Shown piece by piece: positions 26,331 to 34,408 of a stretch of DNA of 64,000 bases. A program made the translations under genes and the position numbers. Origin of the DNA: JAICKM01 sp038228295. Its GTDB lineage: Bacteria; Chloroflexota; Chloroflexia; QHBQ01; JAICKM01. The notes under the pieces are model-generated. The model saw only the letters and a list, made by a program, of their open reading frames with translations. It made no database searches and had not been told where the DNA came from. The stretch spans positions 1 to 64,000 of the forward strand of contig JBBRPH010000012.1 of the NCBI GenBank assembly GCA_038228295.1, in the 5' to 3' direction. Every line of letters starts with the position of its first letter. The first letter of the stretch is position 1.

Positions 26331-26954
26331 ATGTTAGCTAATGAAGCCGAGTTGGCCCAGCGTGCGTCGCAGCGGGACCAGGATGCTTTCGCCGAGCTAT
26401 ACCATGCGTATGTAGAGAAGATTTACAAGTACATCTACTACAAAGTGGGCAATCCGTGCGAGGCCGAGGATCTGTGCGATCAGGTGTTTCTGAAAGCCTG
26501 GGAGGCGATTGGGCGCTACACTTGGTATGGCTATCCCTTTTCATCCTGGCTGTATCGGCTGGCACACAACCTCGTTGTGGATCATTATCGCACGCGGCGT
26601 GACATCCTGCCGCTTGACGATACACTGCTGATCCGCGAGGAGCCGGTGGACCCGGAGGCGGCGCTGGCAAGCAGCGTGGCCTCCAGCGAATTGCGCGTGG
26701 CGATCCAAAAGTTGACGCGGGAGCAACGGCAGGTGATTTGCCTCAAGTTTATTTCGGGCTATGACAACAGCGAGATTGCGGCAACCATGGGCAAGAAAGA
26801 GGGCGCGATCCGGGCGTTGCAATATCGGGCGCTCCGCAGCTTGCAGGCCATTTTGGAGGCCGAGGAGCGCAAGACGCGCGAGTTCGATTTCCTACCGCTG
26901 GGCACGCGCATGGCGCTGGCGGGGTCAGTAGCGTTGCAGGGAGCTTCGGCTTAG
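26331..26954 (+). CDS. ECF-type sigma-70 family factor
   Basis: 207 residues from ATG 26331 behind aggaggg. Sigma region 2 is clear (AFAELYHAYVEKIYKYIYYKV, DQVFLKAWEAIGRY, FSSWLYRLAHNLVVDHYR), and region 4 has LTREQRQVICLKFISGYDNSEIAATMG followed by KKEGAIRALQYRALRSL. About 25 residues extend past region 4. No anti-sigma gene adjoins it, so control may be through the -24/-12-like promoter. This would give a cascade from sigma-54 to an ECF factor. Confidence 0.9.
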   Translation: MLANEAELAQRASQRDQDAFAELYHAYVEKIYKYIYYKVGNPCEAEDLCDQVFLKAWEAIGRYTWYGYPFSSWLYRLAHNLVVDHYRTRRDILPLDDTLLIREEPVDPEAALASSVASSELRVAIQKLTREQRQVICLKFISGYDNSEIAATMGKKEGAIRALQYRALRSLQAILEAEERKTREFDFLPLGTRMALAGSVALQGASA

Positions 26955-26976
26955 TTCTGATCCGCGAAGAAACACG

Positions 26977-27160
26977 AAGGATCATGCAGCGCGCTTTTGA
27001 TCCGCGAAAGATTATGAGAAGACTTGTGACCCGCACCTGGATTGGGGTGCGGGTTTCATTTTATATAAACCGTTTTCGCTGTCCTTCAGGGTTCTTCATA
27101 AGTCCAAAATCGCCGCTCTTCGCGCCTCTTCGCGGATCAAAAGCGCGCTGCATGATCCTT
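26977..27160. repeat. Inverted decamer-repeat element with perfect 32-bp ends
   Basis: 26977-27008 and 27129-27160 are exact reverse complements over 32 bases. The flanks contain decamers (GATCCGCGAA, GAAACACGAA on the left; CTCTTCGCGC, CTCTTCGCGG on the right). The same decamer family appears at 30.6 and 41 kb. The right arm supplies the last seven codons and stop of miaA. The core holds a terminator. There is no transposase and no obvious target duplication. Confidence 0.8.
27029..27066 (+). terminator. Rho-independent terminator after the ECF sigma gene
   Basis: acccgcacc and ggtgcgggt form a 9-bp stem with a short loop, followed by ttcattttatat. It lies about 75 bases after the sigma-gene stop, within the decamer element. 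Confidence 0.75.
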
Positions 27161-28168
27161 TATGTCCTGCGGGGATTGCGCTTTTGGCAATTGGCCGCGG
27201 CGCGTGAGCGGCTGGGGAATGGCTTGGGGATCGGAGGGACCAAGGGCGGCGCCGTCCCGCCAGGTGCGGACGCGGGCTATGAGATCGGCGAGCGGCAAGC
27301 CGGCCGTGGTGTCGATCCAGACCCAGCCGGGATCTCGGCGGAACCAGGTATACTGGTGACGCACAAAGGCATGTGTGTCCCAGCGCAGTTGCTGTAGCGC
27401 GGTGTCTAACGAGACTTCGCCACGCAGGTAGGGCGCGAACTGGCGGTAGCCGAGGCCGGTCATACTGGGCAGCTCCCAGCCGTAGCCGCGCGCGTGCAGG
27501 CCGGCGGCTTCTTCCACTAGGCCGTCGGCTACTTCACGGGCCACGCGGGCATCAATGCGGCGATGCAGTTCGGCGCGCTCGGCGCTGAGGGCCAGCCGGC
27601 CGACGCGGTAGGGCGGCGGCACCCGTGTGCCTTGTTCCGAAAAGGGGCGGCCCGTGCTGTAGATCACTTCGAGCGCCCGCACCAGCCGGCGCGTGTTGCC
27701 GGGCAGGATCTTGGCGGCGGCGGCGGGGTCGCGGGCGGCTAATTCGGCGTGCAGCGTGGCGGGGCCGTTGCGGGCGGCGCGATCTTCGAGGGCGGCGCGC
27801 AGGGTGGGGTCGGGGGCCACGTCGGGCATCTGCCGGCCTTCGAGGATGGCGGCCAGATAGAGCGGCGTGCCGCCAGCCAGAATGGGCAGCCGCCCGCGTG
27901 CCTGGATCGCGCTGATGGCGGCGGTGGCGTGGGCCTGGTAGGCGGCCAGGGTGAAGCGTTCGTCGGGGTCGGCCAGGTCGAGGCCGTGGTGCGGCACGCG
28001 GGCGCGTTCCCACGGCGGCGGCTTGTCGGTGCCGATGTCCATGCCGCGATAGACCTGCCGCGAGTCGGCGGTGACGATCTCACCGCCCAACTGTTCGGCC
28101 AGGGCCAGCGCCAGCGCGCTTTTGCCCACCCCGGTGGGGCCGCCCAGCGCGAGCAGGGGCGGGTTCAT
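27137..28168 (-). CDS. miaA: tRNA dimethylallyltransferase MiaA
   Basis: 343 residues from ATG 28168, which overlaps the yjbQ stop as ATGA. Motifs: P-loop GGPTGVGKSALA, the catalytic-region Asp and DSRQVYRGMDIGTDKP, HHGLDLADPDERFTLAAYQ, GGTPLYL and QLRWDTHAFVRHQYTWFRRD. The enzyme prenylates A37 of tRNAs reading UNN codons. It is about 30 residues longer than usual; the extra C-terminus ends in residues encoded by the decamer-repeat arm (KDHAARF plus stop). Ancestral termination was therefore probably displaced by repeat insertion. Translationally coupled to yjbQ. Confidence 0.94.
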   Translation of the reverse strand: MNPPLLALGGPTGVGKSALALALAEQLGGEIVTADSRQVYRGMDIGTDKPPPWERARVPHHGLDLADPDERFTLAAYQAHATAAISAIQARGRLPILAGGTPLYLAAILEGRQMPDVAPDPTLRAALEDRAARNGPATLHAELAARDPAAAAKILPGNTRRLVRALEVIYSTGRPFSEQGTRVPPPYRVGRLALSAERAELHRRIDARVAREVADGLVEEAAGLHARGYGWELPSMTGLGYRQFAPYLRGEVSLDTALQQLRWDTHAFVRHQYTWFRRDPGWVWIDTTAGLPLADLIARVRTWRDGAALGPSDPQAIPQPLTRRGQLPKAQSPQDIKDHAARF

Positions 28169-28566
28169 GGCGCGGCGACGGGCATGACCAGCACCTGACG
28201 CTGCCGTGGGCCGTCGAGTTCGACCAGATAGAGGCGTTGCCAGGTGCCGAAGGCCAGGCGTGCGTCTACGACCGGCAGGGTTTTGCTTTCGCCCAGCGCC
28301 GCGCCCAGGATGTGGTCTTTGGGGTGCTGTGGGCCGGCGTGCAGATGAGTGTAGCGGCGGTCGGGCAAGCCGTCGAGGGTGAGCAGAAAGTCGTGGATAA
28401 AGCCGTCGCTCACGTCGTTGATGACTAGGGCGGCGGTGGTGTGCTGGATAAAGACTAGGCATAGCCCTTCGCGCAGGCCGCTGCGGGCAACGACGGCTTC
28501 CACCTGGTCGGTAATATCAATCAGTTCGCGCTTCTGGCGTGTGGCGATGGTGAGTTGGCTGTGCAT
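28165..28566 (-). CDS. yjbQ: YjbQ/UPF0047 family protein
   Basis: 133 residues with the family landmarks IDITDQVEAVV, GLCLVFIQHTTAALVIND, HLHAGPQHPKDHILGAALGESKTLPV and a final GTWQRLYLVELDGPRQRQV. The conserved His residues and H-A-G-P motif match the thiamin-phosphate-synthase-like UPF0047 family, whose physiological role is unsettled. A TATAAT (28577-28572) ends 5 bases before the ATG, so the mRNA is probably leaderless. First gene of a two-gene unit with miaA. Confidence 0.92.
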   Translation of the reverse strand: MHSQLTIATRQKRELIDITDQVEAVVARSGLREGLCLVFIQHTTAALVINDVSDGFIHDFLLTLDGLPDRRYTHLHAGPQHPKDHILGAALGESKTLPVVDARLAFGTWQRLYLVELDGPRQRQVLVMPVAAP

Positions 28567-28571
28567 GGGCT

Positions 28572-28577
28572 ATTATA
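28572..28577 (-). promoter_or_regulatory. -10 element for a probable leaderless yjbQ transcript
   Basis: TATAAT read on the minus strand ends 5 bases before the yjbQ ATG, placing the expected transcription start at or next to the A of the start codon. No Shine-Dalgarno sequence could fit. No good -35 is visible. Confidence 0.5.
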
Positions 28578-28675
28578 CCATAGCGACCTGCGATCCGGCG
28601 CACATCTGGTATACTATGGGTAAGCGCCGCCCCCGTTAGCGGCGCGGATCATCGTAAGCAGAGAGGCCGCCGACA

Positions 28676-29545
28676 ATGCAGACTTCCCCCATTTCGCCCG
28701 CCCATCCGCGCCGCCTGTGGCTGGGGCCAGGTATGTTGCTGGCGACGTTCCTGCTCGGCGCGGGCGTGGTGGTCGCGCAAAGCGGGGCGGGTTCGCCGCC
28801 CGCTCCGGCCGCCACCCCTACGGCAGGACCGGCGGCTCCGGCCCACCCCGCCGCCTTTTACGCGCTGCACAACGCTACCTCGTGTGACCTGACCGCCGCG
28901 GCCTTGCCGGTAGTAGCTGTCCTGCCCACTGCGCCCGCTGTACCCACTCGCATCCACCTGCACACCCTGATGTGCGAACCGACCGAAGCGCCGGAGGCGG
29001 CCCGGCCCGTGCCCACCGCGCCGCTACCCGACGCGGTGGCGACGGCCAACTTCACGCCCCTACCCTGGCCGACTTTGCCCCCTGGCCCTACTCCCATTGC
29101 CGACCTGGGCACGCTAGTCGCACGGTCTGATACGGTAGCACGGATACGCCTTGCTGGTGAAAATGGCGCATCAGGTATGTGGATGCTTTACGTAGACGTA
29201 TTGCAATGGATCAGCAAGCCGGATCGTGGACCACTCACTCGGACTACTATCTGGGTGTCTACCAATCGCGACTATAGTGCCTTCTACGACTATAGGACGC
29301 TCCCAACCCGTCCTCCTGGCTGGGACGATCCTAATGCAGAATACATCGTGTTTCTCCGGGCGCAGAGCGTAACCCCGTGGGATCAACAGCCGGATTACGA
29401 TCCTACCGACCAGTTCGCATCCTTCTTCCGCGTGCGCGACGGGCGCATTGCCGCGGCGGGCATTGCGCGCTACCAGGGCTGGACCGTGGCGGCGTTTGAG
29501 CACGCCGTGCGGGCGGTGTTGCCGGCGCGCCTGCGCGGGCGCTGA
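28676..29545 (+). CDS. Secreted hypothetical protein
   Basis: 289 residues, start after gagagg. Signal peptide PGMLLATFLLGAGVVVAQS, then a Pro/Ala/Thr linker to about residue 130. A compact C-terminal domain follows (LGTLVARSDTVARIRLAGE, MWMLYVDVLQWISKP, EYIVFLRAQS, SFFRVRDGRIAAAGIARYQGW). The C-terminal pattern resembles proteins that test a ligand-bound residue, but I do not recognise a family. The 5' leader contains a GCGCCGC/GCGGCGC hairpin (28624-28645) downstream of a TATACT hexamer at 28610-28615. Base composition shifts to lower GC between 29100 and 29400. Confidence 0.7.
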   Translation: MQTSPISPAHPRRLWLGPGMLLATFLLGAGVVVAQSGAGSPPAPAATPTAGPAAPAHPAAFYALHNATSCDLTAAALPVVAVLPTAPAVPTRIHLHTLMCEPTEAPEAARPVPTAPLPDAVATANFTPLPWPTLPPGPTPIADLGTLVARSDTVARIRLAGENGASGMWMLYVDVLQWISKPDRGPLTRTTIWVSTNRDYSAFYDYRTLPTRPPGWDDPNAEYIVFLRAQSVTPWDQQPDYDPTDQFASFFRVRDGRIAAAGIARYQGWTVAAFEHAVRAVLPARLRGR

Positions 29546-29606
29546 TGCGCTACCGTGGCTACCTCGTGCCCGGTGCGCTGGCCCAGCTTTATTGCGCGGA
29601 TTTTGG

Positions 29607-29612
29607 TACAAT
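29607..29612 (+). promoter_or_regulatory. -10 element for a probable leaderless dus transcript
   Basis: TACAAT ends 6 bases before the ATG at 29619, so transcription would begin at the start codon. No Shine-Dalgarno sequence is present. Same arrangement as the yjbQ promoter on the other strand 1 kb away. Confidence 0.5.
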
Positions 29613-29618
29613 AGAGCT

Positions 29619-30614
29619 ATGACAACTGCTGCTTTTGCGTGGGATACGCTCCCCGCCGGGTTCCTGGCCCTGTCGCCGATGGCCGGGGTGACGGATAGCC
29701 CCTTCCGCGCCATTTGCAAGGGCATGGGAGCCGATGTGCTGTTCACCGAGATGGTCAGCGCGGAGGCATTTTTGCACCGCCATAACCGCACAACGCGCGA
29801 GATGCTGCATTTCACGCCCGCCCAGCGGCCGATCATCTGCCAACTGATGGGCAGCGACGCGGCGCGGCTGGCTGAGGCGGCGCGGCGCATCGAAGATTGG
29901 GGCTTCGACGGCGTGGACCTCAATATGGGCTGCCCGGCCCAGAAGGTCTACGGCAACCGTTGCGGCTCGTCGTTGCTGGACTACCCTGACGAGGCGGCGG
30001 CGATTGTGGCGGCCATGAGCGCGGCTACGCGGCTGCCGGTGTCGGTGAAGATGCGCGCCGGGGTGAGCGGCAGCGTGCAACCGGCCTTTGCCCGCCGTAT
30101 GATCGAGGCGGGAGCCAAAGCGTTGACCATCCACCCGCGCACCAAAGAGCAAGCGTATCGCGGCCAGGCCGACTGGGCGATCACCGCAGCGATTGCAGCC
30201 GAGGCGGCGGGGTCCGGCGTGCCGGTGATGGGCAGCGGCGACCTGATGACGTGGCCCGATGTGGAGCGGCTGTTCGCCACCACCGGCGTGTATGGCGCGT
30301 TTATCGCCCGTGGCGCGATGGGTAATCCCTGGATCTTCCGCCGCGCCCCCTATGCGCCCACCTTGCGCGAACTGGTGGCGGTGGTGCGCGAACAGGCCGA
30401 GCTGGCCGTGGCGATCAAGCAGGAGCATGGCCTGGTGGAGATGCGGAAGCACCTGGGCTGGTACTTGCGCGGCTTCGACGGCGCGCGCGAGGTCCGCAGT
30501 CGCGCCAACAGCGTGCAGAGCCTGGCCGACATTGAGGCGATGCTGACCTGCGTGCTGGCCGTCGCGGATGCCGATAGTCTGCGCCCGGTCGCGCCTATCG
30601 GGGTGGCGGCTTGA
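29619..30614 (+). CDS. dus: tRNA-dihydrouridine synthase (DusB-like)
   Basis: 331 residues from ATG 29619; the longer frame overlaps the previous gene and lacks similarity. TIM-barrel FMN enzyme with LSPMAGVTDSPFRAICK, VDLNMGCPAQKV (catalytic Cys), SVKMRAGVSG, LTIHPRTKEQAYRGQADW, VMGSGDLMTWPDVE and ARGAMGNPWIF. It reduces uridines in the tRNA D-loop using NADPH. Stands alone, followed by a decamer-repeat array. Confidence 0.93.
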   Translation: MTTAAFAWDTLPAGFLALSPMAGVTDSPFRAICKGMGADVLFTEMVSAEAFLHRHNRTTREMLHFTPAQRPIICQLMGSDAARLAEAARRIEDWGFDGVDLNMGCPAQKVYGNRCGSSLLDYPDEAAAIVAAMSAATRLPVSVKMRAGVSGSVQPAFARRMIEAGAKALTIHPRTKEQAYRGQADWAITAAIAAEAAGSGVPVMGSGDLMTWPDVERLFATTGVYGAFIARGAMGNPWIFRRAPYAPTLRELVAVVREQAELAVAIKQEHGLVEMRKHLGWYLRGFDGAREVRSRANSVQSLADIEAMLTCVLAVADADSLRPVAPIGVAA

Positions 30615-30616
30615 GG

Positions 30617-30766
30617 GGATCCACGAAGCGGGATGAGTTCGATCCGCGAAGAGACGCGAAGAGGCGCGAAGAACAACGATTTTGATCCACGAAGATCACG
30701 AAGGATCACGAAGCGGGATGAGTTCGATCCGCGAAGGAACGCGCAGAGACGCGAAGAGAAGAGATG
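30617..30766. repeat. Decamer tandem-repeat array with a 29-bp internal duplication
   Basis: The array reads as successive 10-base units such as GATCCGCGAA, GAGACGCGAA, GAGGCGCGAA and GATCCACGAA. A 29-base block (30623-30651) recurs exactly at 30708-30736. Located between dus and the aldehyde dehydrogenase. It starts 3 bases after the dus stop. Confidence 0.8.
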
Positions 30767-30835
30767 GCTTAGAGAGAAGGCTGTGCAGGGTAGGCGGTAG
30801 GCCCGTAAGTCATTACGGTCCTGCCGCTTGCCTGT

Positions 30836-32449
30836 TTAGCGGAACAGGCGCAGGATGCGGGGCAGGTCGGTGAGGAGGCCGCGCAGGCCGTGTAGGCGGG
30901 CGGTGGGGGTGCGGCCGTAGAGTAGGGCGATCACGTTGCTGCCGAAGCGCGTGCTGACGGCGGTGTAGGGGAACCACCAGGGGTAGGCCCGCACGGGGGC
31001 GCGGTCGTAGCTGATGTATTTGGGGTGGGTGAGGCCGAGCAGGCCGTGCGGGCCGCCGAGCCGCCCGTAGCCGCTGGCCCCGCCCATGCCGCCCCACGGA
31101 CTTTCGGCGGCCAGCGCCGGGGCGATGTGGTCGTTGATCACAACCGAGCCGGCATGGATGCGGCGGGCGACGGCCCAGGCGCGGCGGCGGTCGCGGCTCC
31201 AGACGCTGGCGGTCAGGCTGTATTCCGACTCGTTGGCGAGACGCACGGCGGCGGCGGCATCGGCGACCGGGTGGACATAGATGATCGGCGCGAACAGTTC
31301 TTCGCGCATCACGCGCATCGTCGGGCGCACATCGGTCAGGATCGTCGGCGGGCAGAGGACCGGGTCGTTGCCGACCGGCAGCGGCGGCACGCCACCCGCG
31401 ACGATCCGTGCGCCCTCGGCCAGCGCTTCGCTGACCAGCAAGCGGGCATGGCCCAGGCCGGCGGCGGTGGTCAGTGGGCCGAGGTCTATGCCGTCGCCCG
31501 CTTGGGCGGCGTGGCGCACGCGGCCCGCTTCGCTTTGCAACAAGGTCAGAAACCGTGCGACCACCGGCGCGGCGACCAGCACCCGCCCAACGCGCCCGCA
31601 AACCTGCCCGCTGGTCAGGAAGCCGCCCCATACCGCCGCCCGCGCGGCCATCGCCAGGTCGGCATCGGCCAGCACGATCATGGCGTTGCTGCCGCCTAGC
31701 TCCATCGTCACCGGCAGCAAGCGCGCCCCAGCGGCGGCGGCGATCTTGCGCCCAGTGGCGGTGCCGCCGACAAAGACCAGCGAGTCAATCCCACTCTCGA
31801 CCAGTGCCGCGCCCGTCAGGCCGTCGCCGGTCACCACCTGGAACACATCCGGCGGCAACCCGGCGGCGTGGCAGATGGTGGCCAGCCGTTGTACCACCAG
31901 TGGCGTATGCTCCGACGGCTTGGCGACGACGGTGTTGCCGGCGGCCAGGGCCATGAACAGGGTGTTGGCCGTCAGCAGCACCGGGTAGTTGAACGGCGAA
32001 ATGATGCCGATCACGCCCCGCGGGTCCAGCACCACCTGGGCATAGCGCGTGGCCCACAGGATGCCGTGGCGCACCCGCTGCGGGCGCAGCAGGCGCGGGG
32101 TCGCACGGATGGCGTAGTCCAAATGGCTGAGGGCAAACATCAAATCGCCCAGCAACCCCTCAACCGGGTGCTTGCCCATCTCTTGCGCGGTCAGGTCGGC
32201 CAGTTCGCCTGCGCGCTCGGCCAGCACGGTGCGGACGGCGCGCAAATAGGCCAAGCGCCGGCCCAGGGGCAAGGCGGCCCAGCCCGGCTGCGCGGCGCGG
32301 GCGCGGGCCACCGCCGCCTGCACCTCAGCCGCGTTGCTGTTGGGCACGCGGCCCAGTTCCGCGCCGGTGGCTGGGTTGTAGGAGATTAATTCTGCCGGGC
32401 GCATGGCGGGGCCGGCGCTGGCCGGGCGTGCTACGGTTTGCAGGGCCAT
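30836..32449 (-). CDS. Aldehyde dehydrogenase family protein
   Basis: 537 residues from ATG 32449, whose A is shared with the stop of the upstream thioesterase gene (TAATG); caggagg precedes it. NAD-binding and catalytic signatures are complete: GIISPFNYPVLL, GNTVVAKPSEHTPL, VGGTATGRKI, ELGGSNAMIVLADAD (general-base Glu) and TSGQVCGRVGRV (nucleophile Cys). The protein has about 40 residues beyond the usual C-terminus. Close to the succinate-semialdehyde/betaine-aldehyde type. Coupling to a hotdog thioesterase suggests acyl or aldehyde metabolism. Confidence 0.92.
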   Translation of the reverse strand: MALQTVARPASAGPAMRPAELISYNPATGAELGRVPNSNAAEVQAAVARARAAQPGWAALPLGRRLAYLRAVRTVLAERAGELADLTAQEMGKHPVEGLLGDLMFALSHLDYAIRATPRLLRPQRVRHGILWATRYAQVVLDPRGVIGIISPFNYPVLLTANTLFMALAAGNTVVAKPSEHTPLVVQRLATICHAAGLPPDVFQVVTGDGLTGAALVESGIDSLVFVGGTATGRKIAAAAGARLLPVTMELGGSNAMIVLADADLAMAARAAVWGGFLTSGQVCGRVGRVLVAAPVVARFLTLLQSEAGRVRHAAQAGDGIDLGPLTTAAGLGHARLLVSEALAEGARIVAGGVPPLPVGNDPVLCPPTILTDVRPTMRVMREELFAPIIYVHPVADAAAAVRLANESEYSLTASVWSRDRRRAWAVARRIHAGSVVINDHIAPALAAESPWGGMGGASGYGRLGGPHGLLGLTHPKYISYDRAPVRAYPWWFPYTAVSTRFGSNVIALLYGRTPTARLHGLRGLLTDLPRILRLFR

Positions 32450-32919
32450 TAGGAGCCTCCTGGGCCGGCGGTGCCGGCGATCTCTTGCAGCCGTTGCCAA
32501 ATGTCGGGGAATTGGTGGGCCACCCGCAGCGGCGCGCCGTCGCGCCCGATAAAAGCGTGCAACGTTGCGCCCTCGGCCAGCAGTCGATCCGTCGTGTCGT
32601 GGTATATGCGGTACTGGAAGCGCAGCTTGACGCGGCCAAACTCGACCAGTCGCGTTTCCAGCCGGATCGGGTCATCGTAGGCGGCGGGCGCACGATAGCG
32701 CATCTGCACCTCGATCACCGCCATCAGCACGCCGCGCTTTTCCAGTTCGCTGTAGGGATAGCCACGTTCGCGGATCAATTCAGTGCGGCCCATCTCCAGC
32801 CAGGGCAGATAACGGCTGTGGTGGACCACGCCCATCGCGTCGGTCTCGGCATAGCGCACGCGGAAGCGGATCAGGCCGTGCGTGGGCGCGGGGTTGGCGT
32901 CAGGCATTGGATGGCGCAT
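32449..32919 (-). CDS. Hotdog-fold acyl-CoA thioesterase (YbgC/4HBT type)
   Basis: 156 residues. The 4HBT signature is RVRYAETDAMGVVHHSRYLPWLE, in which Asp is the likely catalytic residue. It is followed by MRYRAPAAYDDPIRLETRLVEF and FQYRIYHDTTDRLLAEGATLH. It likely hydrolyses acyl-CoA or acyl-ACP esters. It is the first gene of a coupled pair with the aldehyde dehydrogenase. Confidence 0.9.
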   Translation of the reverse strand: MRHPMPDANPAPTHGLIRFRVRYAETDAMGVVHHSRYLPWLEMGRTELIRERGYPYSELEKRGVLMAVIEVQMRYRAPAAYDDPIRLETRLVEFGRVKLRFQYRIYHDTTDRLLAEGATLHAFIGRDGAPLRVAHQFPDIWQRLQEIAGTAGPGGS

Positions 32920-32933
32920 CCTCCGTGGGGCGC

Positions 32934-33359
32934 TTAGTCGGTTTGGAAGCGGCGAATAGTCTTGTCGATTTGTACGGCCCGGATGCCCGCACGAAAGCGA
33001 CTGTTGATATGGCGGAGGCGGCGCAGCAGCTCCTCAAGCAAATCGGGTTCGTCGCTTAGTTGAGTAGTGAAATAGGGGATAAAATGGGCTTCTACGCCAT
33101 CAGCTAGTCGAGCCAAATCGTCTAGCGCCACGCCATTGCCGTCTACTGTCCGCGCATTTTCTTGAAAGCTCTCTCGTAGTACAGGACTATTCCGCAGCGC
33201 CGTGATAAGTTGCTCAGCATCATTCGCAGCGGTTTGCTGTAGTTGGATAGGAGTCATAGCGGCGTAATGACCACCGGCGGTGCGTTGAGCTGCTTCCATC
33301 AGGCCGGTCAAGGCAGTTCGATGTGTGGTAAGGAATTGGTCTATAGAGTTATAGCGCAT
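32934..33359 (-). CDS. Unrecognised paralogue A of a four-gene tandem family
   Basis: 141 residues, predicted all-helical and cytosolic. Shares with the next three genes the opening YNSIDxFLTxxxxxLxxxMEAAQRxxGGHYAAxTP, a central block of the type DLDDLxRMxxAxE, and a terminal R-rich helix (RLRHINSRFRAGIRAVQIDKTIRRF). It is the most divergent copy (MRYNSIDQFLTTHRTAL). It begins 14 bases after the end of copy B and is probably co-transcribed. The pattern loosely recalls the four-helix N-terminal sensor domain of RsbR-type proteins, but that is a weak inference. Confidence 0.75.
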   Translation of the reverse strand: MRYNSIDQFLTTHRTALTGLMEAAQRTAGGHYAAMTPIQLQQTAANDAEQLITALRNSPVLRESFQENARTVDGNGVALDDLARLADGVEAHFIPYFTTQLSDEPDLLEELLRRLRHINSRFRAGIRAVQIDKTIRRFQTD

Positions 33360-33373
33360 CGGGCGTCCTCGAT

Positions 33374-33799
33374 CTAATTTCGCCGGAGCCGATTAAGTGT
33401 CTGATCTACCTTAACGCTCGTGATATTATTACGAAAGCGCGCACATAGATGCCGAATGCGGCGGGATAGGTCCGTCTCCAGGTCCGGTTGATTATGCAAT
33501 TCTTGTTCCACAAAGCGCACCAACCCGACTTCTAAGGCTTGGCCCATACGGATCAAATCTTCCAGATCTATCCCGATCATGACGTTTTGTTGTGCGCCGG
33601 CGCGAATGGCGGGATTGTCCATCGTGATTTCGCGGATACTGGCGAGGACTTCGCGCAGATCGTTGCCGGCATTACGGCGTAATTCATCGGGGGTATAGGC
33701 GGCGTAATGACCGCCCGCCTCGCGCTGCGCGGCTTCCATTATAGTTAGCAGCGTATCATATTGGACGGTCAGAAAATGATCAATGGAGTTATAGTGCAT
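33374..33799 (-). CDS. Unrecognised paralogue B of a four-gene tandem family
   Basis: 141 residues. Its first about 105 bases differ from copy C at only one or two positions, whereas the remainder has diverged clearly in protein sequence (for example GIDLEDLIRMGQALEVGLVRFVEQEL against GLDLDDLIRMGQAFERGFEVLVEKEL). The identity extends a few bases upstream of the start through aggctatt, the ribosome-binding region. This mosaic pattern suggests gene conversion. Function unknown. Confidence 0.8.
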   Translation of the reverse strand: MHYNSIDHFLTVQYDTLLTIMEAAQREAGGHYAAYTPDELRRNAGNDLREVLASIREITMDNPAIRAGAQQNVMIGIDLEDLIRMGQALEVGLVRFVEQELHNQPDLETDLSRRIRHLCARFRNNITSVKVDQTLNRLRRN

Positions 33800-33910
33800 A
33801 ATAGCCTTTTATCGGCACTCGACAGGGCATTACGGACTTCAGTCAGTGGGAGTAATATAGTGGGTGTAGTAGACTAGTGTTGCGTTGGTCAAGTAACAGC
33901 GATCATATGT

Positions 33911-34336
33911 TTATTGTTCCGTGAGCCGCTGGATGGTCTGATCGAGCTTCACGCCGGTGATATTGCTGCGGAAGCGTGTTCCCAGGTGACGGACGCGACG
34001 GTTCAGCTCTGCCGCTAGTTCCCATTGCTCCTGCAATTCCTTTTCCACTAGTACCTCAAAGCCGCGCTCGAATGCCTGCCCCATACGGATTAGATCGTCC
34101 AGATCCAGACCCCGAACCATATTTTGTCGGGCACTGGCGTGGAGCGCGGGATTATCTACCTTGAGATCGCGGACACTGGCGAGGACTTCGCGCAGATCGC
34201 CGGCGGCGTTGCGGTGCAATTCCTCGGCGGTGTAGGCGGCGTAATGGCCGCCCGCCTCGCGCTGCGCGGCTTCCATTATAGTTAGCAGCGTATCATATTG
34301 GACGGTCAGAAAATGATCAATGGAGTTATAGTGCAT
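33911..34336 (-). CDS. Unrecognised paralogue C of a four-gene tandem family
   Basis: 141 residues, same architecture: HYNSIDHFLTVQYDTLL, GGHYAAYT, a DLDDLIRMGQAFERGF helix and a final RFRSNITGVKLDQTIQRL helix. Start supported by agagg before gctattATG. 111 bases separate it from copy B and about 70 from copy D; no distinct promoter is obvious in the gaps. See copy B for the shared 5' block. Confidence 0.8.
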   Translation of the reverse strand: MHYNSIDHFLTVQYDTLLTIMEAAQREAGGHYAAYTAEELHRNAAGDLREVLASVRDLKVDNPALHASARQNMVRGLDLDDLIRMGQAFERGFEVLVEKELQEQWELAAELNRRVRHLGTRFRSNITGVKLDQTIQRLTEQ

Positions 34337-34408
34337 AATAGCCTCTTGCGAGCACTCCGATAAGCAGCGCGGACTTCGACCGCGGGGTAACGTGGGGGAC
34401 GCGGTCTG

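Noticed and set aside
30623..30736. A 29-base direct repeat twice, 56 bases apart, resembling a CRISPR unit
   Set aside because: Only two copies, no further units, no cas genes, and it is built from the decamer repeat family that lies between genes elsewhere.
31025..31988. Long plus-strand ORFs of up to 235 codons opposite the aldehyde dehydrogenase
   Set aside because: They are antisense shadows caused by GC-rich third codon positions; composition is Ala/Arg/Gly-rich and there is no ribosome-binding site or family match.
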